Assembly (NCBI GenBank): GCA_018350325.1
Contig: JAEVLN010000024.1
Coordinates: 279,248 to 343,247 of the forward strand
DNA: 64,000 bases
Reading direction: 5' to 3'
From: Globodera rostochiensis
Lineage: Eukaryota; Nematoda; Chromadorea; Rhabditida; Heteroderidae
Position numbers and translations under genes: made by a program. This document shows, piece after piece, positions 57,346 through 64,000 of the stretch. Position 1 is the stretch's first letter. Each line of letters begins with the position of its first letter. Below the pieces are notes generated by a model that had not been told where the DNA came from, did no database searches, and was given only the letters and a program-made list of their open reading frames with translations.

Positions 57346-58842
57346 GTAAGACATATCCAATTAAAATTGTTGAATTTACTCAAACTATTAATCAATCCTT
57401 CATATAACGATTTAATACCGTAATGTCTTCAAAAATTTGTTATTTTAAAGAGTATTTTAGGAAAGTCCAAAACAAAAATAAAATAAAAATTATAAGAAAA
57501 ATGTAAATTAATCAAATGTAACTTAACAAAGACAAACAAGAAAATAAACGCTTGAACCTAACAAATGACTCATTCTTTGTTTTTTATTTTATGTTATGGT
57601 TTCTTCGTTTTAATTCTTAGATTTTAGGCTACGCCTCATTTATAGTAATGAGTTTTTTATGTTGTAATTTTACTAGGGTTAAAAATACTTGATGAATTTT
57701 GACCGCCGCATCCAAGGTTCGGGCTTAAAATTTGGTTCATTTTTTCATTGATATTGTGAGAAATATATGCATTTTTCATAAATTATTATATTCTTATAAT
57801 TTTATTTTTGAATTTAATTAAATGTTATAGAATCTTAGTAATTTATAAGTTTAATATGCACAAATTTCAGGAAGCTGTTTAGTTAAAAGGCATTGATATT
57901 TGGTTCTACAAATATCATTTCTAGTCTTTTTCGGCTATGCACACGACCAATTAGCAGCTCTTTTTTTTATGATAACACTTTTCTGAACTTTATTTTAGAT
58001 TTTTTTTTGCATTAATAAATAAGCAAATTTTGTCGTCGTTGACGAATTGCAATTTAGAAATTAAAAAACGACGTTATATAATATTTATTCACCAACAATT
58101 GACATGGAATAAAAATAAAAATTTATAGTAGTGGAACTTATTAAAAAAATTGCTAAAATTTGAATGTTTTATACAACAAATGAATTTGTTTAAAATTATT
58201 TTAAAACGCTAGTAACAGATGAATAAAATGATTGTTTAAAGTTGATTAGAATTACTAAAAAAAATAATAAGAAACAAAAATTTTTAATCTAAAAATGTTT
58301 AATAGCAAATTGAATGAATAATATATGCAATTCATTAAAAATTAATATTTTGTGAATTATTTGATTGTCTTCAACATGTTTTCTATCGTTTGTCAGATAA
58401 TAACAAAAACATTTTTGTAAATAATATTATTCAAAAGGATTCCAAGAATTTTCATTTAGTTAATCTAAATAAAAAATAATTATTGAGATTTAATATACAT
58501 AAAGTGAAATAAATAGTAAATCATAAAAGTCCTTCATGTTCGATTTTTTTAAAAAAACAAAATATCTATAACTAAAGGTTAAATGTTAAATAAAATTTAA
58601 TTTTGCATAAACATCAGGATAATAATGAGCTGATATCTACTAAATAAATAAAAACCTCTAACAATATGAAAAAGCAATTTTTTCAGGCAAACGAATGTTT
58701 ATAAAAAGTATTATAAAAGCAGTCATAATAGAAAGCATAAAATAACAAAAATCATTGATTTTATTGAAGTTTTTGCCAATACAACACACTCCTATTTCTT
58801 GACGAGAATCAAATTCGATGCTACCCTTGATTAATTATTCAC
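57346..58842. other. AT-rich DNA with a short T-rich domain at 57.6-58.1 kb
   Basis: A frame reading SLFRLCTRPISSSFFYDN lies at about 57921-57975 after possible acceptors. It is not convincing. Nothing else stands out. Confidence 0.35.
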
Positions 58843-58893
58843 CTAAACGGAACCCAGCATAAACTAATCGAAGCCGATGGAGAAGTTAACAAG
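58843..58893 (-). CDS. Candidate minus-strand exon with a donor site
   Basis: The minus strand reads TSPSASISLCWVPFR up to CCGTTTAG|GTGAAT, a usable donor. The island is small and the acceptor is not defined. Confidence 0.22.
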
Positions 58894-59391
58894 TTTATAA
58901 AGAATAAAGACAGAAATAGACCAGATAGATGGAGTTTAAAACGTAATTATAATGAGAAAAAAAGGGAAATATAAGATATTATGACACCTGCAATGCTATA
59001 TTAATTAAAATTTTAAATATATTTATGAATATCCAAATTATGCTCAATACAAATTTAATTCACAAATAACTTATAATTTGTAGTAAACAATGCTTAAAGA
59101 ATGTATTCAAAATGCTTACATCAATCATTTTTACTTTTATAAACACATTTAATAATTTTTGAAGTTTAATGAAATGTAAAAAATGAAAACCGAGCGCAGC
59201 ATCTTTTAAAATTATTTCAAAAAACAATTATTGACAAATAAAGAATTTAGTTAGTTTAATAAAAAAAGGCTGGCAAGCTTAAACAATTCATAAAGCAATA
59301 TTTTAAAAAATACAATCATTAGTACAAGTAATAACGATAAAGCAGATTCATTAATCAAAATTAGACTAATTTTTTCAATTTAAAACAAATT
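58894..59391. other. A-rich DNA, nothing recognised
   Basis: No island or repeat was noted. Confidence 0.4.
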
Positions 59392-59583
59392 TTGAATCAA
59401 TTTATTCATTTAAAAATCAAAAAATTAATAATAAATTCGTCTTTTAAGGATTGTTTTGGGCGATTGATATTTTATAGAAATCGCTTTTGTCGTGCGTATA
59501 TGAAGAATGTGAATCAAGTTATTACGAGAGCAAAGTCCGAAGATGACGCCGAACAACGCGCAATAATTATTGACCTTATTTAA
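59392..59583 (+). CDS. Candidate C-terminal exon, function unknown
   Basis: The part on the GC island follows a TTTTATAG acceptor at 59478. It reads NRFCRAYMKNVNQVITRAKS, EDDAEQRAIIIDLI and a stop at 59581-59583. The frame is open upstream to 59392 through AT-rich DNA. The charged, helix-prone sequence looks like a real protein tail. The minus strand of the island is open as well (CALFGVIFGLCSRNNLIHIL), so strand is not certain. Confidence 0.35.
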   Translation: MNQFIHLKIKKLIINSSFKDCFGRLIFYRNRFCRAYMKNVNQVITRAKSEDDAEQRAIIIDLI

Positions 59584-60096
59584 TACAATTATTTAACGTT
59601 AATAAAACTATAATTTAAAAATATATTTAATCTTTTTATTATTCCCCATAACTCTTAAAGTATCCAATTACTGCTCATAATACAAAAAAAAGACTTTAAA
59701 TACAATTATTTATAGTGAGTTAATTTAAAAAATTAATTATAATTCGGTTTGCACCAGTGACAACTAATTAAAAAAAACTTTTGCGGGCCAAATAGAAAAA
59801 AGAGAAATGGAATTATCAATAAATAAATTGCAAATATTAGAGTGGAAACATAAAATGATAATCCTTTCTCGCCAACAACAAAAATAATCGTAAAACAGTA
59901 AAACAGACTTTTGAAAAAGACAAAAAAAAATTGATAATTACATAGAAAAATGACTAATAAAAAAGATGAATAGTAATAAAAAAGATGATAAATAATTGAC
60001 ATACAAATGATATTCTGCCAATTGAAAGACATTGAAATTTTTTGTAAACCAGTAAATTATTTAATTAATGTCTGTATGCAGATTAGTTGCAAAATT
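59584..60096. other. A-rich DNA
   Basis: A 99-codon minus-strand frame (59733-60032) is Phe/Ile/Leu-rich, as expected by chance from a T-rich strand. I do not call it. Confidence 0.4.
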
Positions 60097-60306
60097 TTAA
60101 AAAGAATTTTTAAAACCGAAATTATAAAGAAAGGTGAAATAAAAAGAACAATACACAACCGTTTGCAGTTTGATGCGCACGTCTTGACGATACAAAGTTA
60201 GCAAATATCCAAGTCTTAAATATTTAGTATAAGAACCTTTTTGATTATAAAGTACTTTTAAGGCTATACCTACGGCATGAGTTGTGGCAGACAATTTTTG
60301 AAACAA
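60097..60306 (-). CDS. Candidate minus-strand exon
   Basis: The frame from an ATG reads MFQKLSATTHAVGIALKVLY, NQKGSYTKYLRLGYLLTLYR and QDVRIKLQTVVYCSFYF to a stop. The central part (60150-60290) has mixed composition and the minus strand is the expected sense strand. An overlapping plus-strand frame (60007-60201) is less convincing. No domain is recognised. Confidence 0.3.
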   Translation of the reverse strand: MFQKLSATTHAVGIALKVLYNQKGSYTKYLRLGYLLTLYRQDVRIKLQTVVYCSFYFTFLYNFGFKNSF

Positions 60307-60357
60307 ATCAGCAAATCGTTAAATGGATTACTAATTCATAAGATTTTTAAAAATAAA

Positions 60358-60543
60358 CAATAAACAAGTAAACGCCTTCCAGGACAAAGTCAAATAGAGG
60401 CTGACGAAAACCAACAAGAGGAAGACAATGGCATGTTAAACATAAAAGGAATATATTGTAAAAAAATCAAAATGGCCAAATGTGCCCATATCAGTCACTG
60501 CAAACGCAAAAAAGGTCAAATAATTCTCGATAATATAAATAAA
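60358..60543 (+). CDS. Candidate charged open frame, strand uncertain
   Basis: After a stop the plus strand reads TSKRLPGQSQIEADENQQEE, DNGMLNIKGIYCKKIKMAKC and AHISHCKRKKGQIILDNINK, about 60 codons. A CTTCCAG acceptor lies inside it at 60380. The minus strand gives hydrophobic frames (AIVFLLLVFVSLYLTLSWKA). Composition alone could explain both readings. Confidence 0.28.
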
Positions 60544-62143
60544 TGAAAAATTAAATACATATGTAAGAGATTTTTTTAAACGTATTAATATTTGTAAAAT
60601 ATGAATGACTACGAAGCGTTAAAATCAAAAGAACCTGTTTACAATAATGAATCCACTTCCGAAGTATAATAATGAAAAAAATGAATAAATTATTCTAAAG
60701 AGAAAAAAACACTAAAAACTAAAAACTAACACCGCAAATTAAAAAACAAAACGCTTTTTATAATACAATTTAATATCATTAATAATTGGGACGCTGCATA
60801 ATTGTTCAATTAAACTTAACTCCTCGGTGGAAAGTCGGAAATTAAAAATTTAAAAAAATTATAAATTTAAAATAAAGTTGCATCTATTGTAGTACCGGAC
60901 GGGAATGGATGACCGGAAGGCTTTTATTAGCCTTGATTCTACGACTGCATGACTTGCCGGCGCTGACGTTGGAACAAGCTGCCTGTTTTTGATCGCATAA
61001 AATAATACATATATGTCCAAAAAAATCGCTATAATAATATTCTTTTAAAAACAAGTGAAATTTTTCACATTCAACAGATGTACCGTTCGAGCGATTAAAA
61101 TAAAATTGTTACTAGATTTATTATCATTTCATATTTGAATATAAATTGATAAGACAGCAAGATGAAAATAATTCAATTTTTAAAACATAACTTTTTTTAA
61201 ATGATGAATTTTTTACAGTAACCAACATAAAAAAATATTAAAGCCATCTATTTTCTTTGAATGCAATAAAAATGTTTATTATTATAACAACAATAAATAA
61301 AATGATAAAAACAAAACATTAATTTAACACCCACAATATGTAATATAATTCGGTAAAATTCTTATTCGTAACTATTGATAATAAAGGCATAAAATAACAG
61401 ATTTGCGCCTACAAAGAATCGAAAAACTTCAAAATAAATTATTTTAAAGCCTATTCTTTTGAATTTTTCTTGATTTGGTCAATAATGTATAAAGAAAACG
61501 TAAAATCTCGGAAAGAGAATTAAATTAAAAAATATTTAAACATACATAATTGGCAAAATTAACAAAACAGCAACAAATTTTTATGCGTTTTAAAAATAAA
61601 TTAAAACAAGAACGGGCTTAAGTTAAGAGAAACTCCAAAAAATAAAAGTCCTTAGGGAATAATCAAAGAACGATTATGACATTGTGTAAATTATAACAAA
61701 ATCATATATTGTAAAATTAATACTTATATATGATAAAATAATTAAGCAAAATCAGATTTTTTAAAAATTTATAATCAATAAAACAAATAAAATATAAAAA
61801 GCAAAAAAGAAAATCTTAAAATTCGCAGACCAACAAAATTAATGTTTATTTATGGATACAAGAATATCTTGAAAATAAATTGAGTAGAGGAAAACAAATA
61901 ATTACTTCTCCGTAATTTAAAAGTTATTTAAACACTCTGTCATAGAATAATTTTTTGTTTAAATTACAAAATCAATTTAATAATATATATTTGTAATGAA
62001 AAAATTTTTTAATATTCAAATTTCCAAACGCTGTGTAAGTTAAATGTTTTAACTTTTATTAAAACATTTGATAAATTTTTATAATTTGCAAAATTTAAGC
62101 AAAAAAATGAAATGCTTGTTAAAAGATATTACTTGCGTCCGCG
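60544..62143. other. A-rich DNA with one GC island at 60890-61010
   Basis: The island is open in all three minus-strand frames. One starts at an ATG (MRSKTGSLFQRQRRQVMQS) and a longer one reads NRQLVPTSAPASHAVVESRL. I cannot choose a frame. The remainder is AT-rich without signal. Confidence 0.3.
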
Positions 62144-62264
62144 ATGAATTGCTCCATTTTTGTTAATGAAATCCATGGGCGTTGGTCAAGCACAGCAACG
62201 TGAGCAACGAGGGCGCACCCCGTTCCCTGTATTTGGCGAAAATTCCATATTTTTCATTGTTTGA
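62144..62264 (+). CDS. Candidate first exon or small protein at a strand-bias switch
   Basis: This GC island sits where the top strand turns from A-rich to T-rich. One reading starts at 62144, MNCSIFVNEIHGRWSSTA, and ends at CAAC|GTGAGC. Another starts at 62166 and runs 32 codons, MKSMGVGQAQQREQRGRTPF, PVFGENSIFFIV and a stop. Either could be the start of a plus-strand gene. No domain is recognised. Confidence 0.3.
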
Positions 62265-63000
62265 ATAGCATTATTCTTTAACTTGCAAGGGGCTTGTGAA
62301 ATTATATTTTCTGTATTTAAATATAAAATTTACAATACGTTGGAATCATTATTTTCTTTTAAAGCATTAATTTTTTATCTAATTGATCACTTGATATAAT
62401 AGGTGTTTTTTATGAGGAAATTTTTGGTTTCTTACGTTCTGTTTTATCTTTTGTGTTTTTTTTTTGTAAAACAATAATATTTACAAAAATTATTGCTGTC
62501 ACCTCGGATAATAAATATCTATTTTATGATTATTAAACATTAATAATCTTTTTTTATTATACATGTTTAAGGTTTGATAGCTTTGGTTAATATTAATTTT
62601 AAAAAACTTTAAATTGTTTAAATACATAAATACTAATTTTCAAAAGAAATGAAGATTTAATTGAAAAAATAAATTTTTATTAATGATTTGTGTTTTTTAC
62701 ACTTTAAAGGGCATAAATAAACATAATCAACCGCGTATAATACAACTTAAATTAAAATATATGTTTAAATTTTCAGGATTAATGAACAAATAAATTTGAA
62801 TCAAGACCGTCCCTGTTAGGGAATTTGTTTGCAAAATATGAATTTTTATAATTTGTTAAAGTAGCAGTATTACTGTTATTAAATATTTTGATAAATGATT
62901 TTATTTTAGTTTTTGATAGAAACAATACTTAAATATGTAAATTGGCCATGTCGAGGGACGGGGACTACCCAATTTTGGAGCTCGGGGAGCAGTCCTAATT
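62265..63000. other. T-rich DNA
   Basis: A tiny ATG frame at 62949-62999, MSRDGDYPILELGEQS, lies on a GC-rich patch. It is too short to call. Nothing else was seen. Confidence 0.35.
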
Positions 63001-63540
63001 CAAAAATTAAATAATCTTTTGAGAATTCTGCTTTACATCAGGGGGGGTCGGCGGTGCCGATAGGCGCCGCCGAGAAAATTTTGAATTTTTTACTTAATTT
63101 GTTAAGGGATTTTGCAACCATTTTTTGAAGCTTTTCAGAAATGGGAGGGGTGCGGGGAATTTTTTGAAGATTTTGATGGAATTGTTAAAAAAATTGGTCT
63201 TGATTTTTAAAAATTACAAAACAAAAGGGTCACCCTATGATTTATTTCTTATAATGAAACAAATAAAAAAATTTGTATGCCTTCAAAAAATATTAAAACC
63301 GAAATATTTTTAAAAATTGTTTCTTTTACCATCGAAGAGTTCATAGGGAAAAAATAATTTACAAAGTCGGGGGTTCGAACCCGCAGCCCCAGGCATTACT
63401 CACCATTTTACAAAAAAAATTTAATAAAAAGAATAAAAAAGAATTTCACGAGGAAAAGTTGAACCTTAGATAAAATTGAATCACTTCACTCAGTTTAACC
63501 ACTGCGCCCGTGAGATCACAATGAATCATTGGAAAATTTC
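63001..63540 (+). mobile_element. Diverged relative of the 733-bp element, with tRNA-like parts
   Basis: GGCGGTGCCGATAGGCGCCG (near 63049) is shared with the interior of the 733-bp hAT-type elements. Then follow, in the same order, a GGGGGTTCGAACCC B-box-like word (63369-63382), an AAAAGTTGAAC word (about 63456) and, on the minus strand, an A-box-like GGGCGCAGTGGTTAAAC (about 63496-63512). Flanking TTCTGCTTTACATCAGGGGGGG also links it to the block at 24.38 kb. No clear terminal repeats were found. The 62-codon frame here (63125-63313) is not a gene. Confidence 0.55.
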
Positions 63541-63590
63541 CAATATATTACTCAATCAAGTTCAATTCTTCAATTTTTACCCTGTTCTAG

Positions 63591-63698
63591 CTTGGCCTGT
63601 TCTGTTCCTGTTCCAAGGATTTTGAATCTGCTCCTGTTCCTGTGCTGTTCTGAATTCTAGAATAGAACAGGAACAGAACAGGAACAGAACAGGCCAAG
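63591..63698. repeat. Imperfect palindrome with a 23-bp perfect outer stem
   Basis: CTTGGCCTGTTCTGTTCCTG plus TTC (63591-63613) pairs exactly with 63676-63698. The interior is built of CCTGTTCTGTTCC-type words on one side and GGAACAGAACAGG on the other, so most of the 108 bp can fold into one hairpin. It resembles the self-complementary subterminal blocks of the hAT-type elements in the window. Confidence 0.8.
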
Positions 63699-64000
63699 AT
63701 GGAACAGGAAAACACTGGTCTAAACTAATTGTAAAATATATTTCTTGCTGTTGAAATTAATTAAATAAATCAACTTTAACGAGAACGGAGATTATGTGAT
63801 CAATATGTTGGAGTCGTGGAACACAAGCAACGAAGAATCAGAAAATCGATCTTGAGTAATCAATTTAAAAATATTGTTAAATATGAATAAACCTATACAT
63901 AAAATATTAAAAAACCATGGCCCTTTAAAAAATAAAAAGAAGTTCCAAGTCTGTAAGTTACAAAATCAAATCTATTTCTAATTTAAATATTTTAAACTGC
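63699..64000. other. AT-rich DNA to the window end
   Basis: No gene or repeat is recognised. Confidence 0.4.

Noticed and set aside
59733..60032. 99-codon minus-strand frame as a membrane protein
   Set aside because: It is very AT-rich and Phe/Ile/Leu-rich throughout, as expected from a T-rich strand, with no island and no motif.

Overview
The window looks like nuclear DNA of an animal, most probably a nematode. From about 12 kb onward it is very AT-rich, with GC content appearing to be only 20-25%. There are no bacterial operons and no Shine-Dalgarno-led genes. What coding signal exists sits in short islands of more mixed composition that carry eukaryotic splice signals. The strongest pointers to an animal are the C-terminal dimerisation domain of a hAT transposase, split by a 52-bp intron (18458-18827), and a rhodopsin-type receptor fragment with an IGLDRLIGVIFP motif (28922-29061). 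That motif fits the srsx-like chemoreceptors of nematodes. No complete host gene can be assembled with confidence.

Layout: (1) 1-4080 is a near-perfect palindrome with a 48-bp centre, whose arms each hold tandem 649-bp units. (2) 4081-9.7 kb is an old, degenerate composite repeat: a GC-richer module, a long purine tract and an AT-rich tail, iterated about four times. (3) 10.7-11.7 kb holds two tandem 511-bp units, each with a tRNA-like RNA polymerase III promoter. (4) 14.43-15.41 kb is a ~107-bp satellite array leading directly into a small two-exon gene model. The same satellite lies inverted at 26.29-26.88 kb, so the two arrays bracket 12.4 kb that includes the hAT fossil. (5) 28.9-29.5 kb has 7TM receptor exons. 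(6) 31,056-43,012 is a head-to-tail duplication of a ~6-kb unit, each copy holding a 733-bp hAT-type element with a perfect 8-bp target duplication. (7) 43.2-64 kb is AT-rich DNA with scattered candidate exons and several more non-autonomous elements.

A feature of the whole window is alternation of long T-rich and A-rich domains on the top strand, with switches near 19.5, 28.7, 30.2, 43.1, 50.3, 52.65, 55.1, 57.6, 58.1 and 62.1 kb. The best coding calls mostly lie with the T-rich strand as the sense strand. The domains may therefore mark the orientation of genes with long introns, but this is an inference.

Caution: in islands of ordinary GC inside such AT-rich DNA, stop codons are rare on both strands, so short open frames appear by chance. 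T-rich strands also always look membrane-like. Candidate exons are therefore given low confidence unless splice sites, a start codon or a recognisable motif supports them. The duplication and the palindrome could each be assembly artefacts and should be tested with raw reads.
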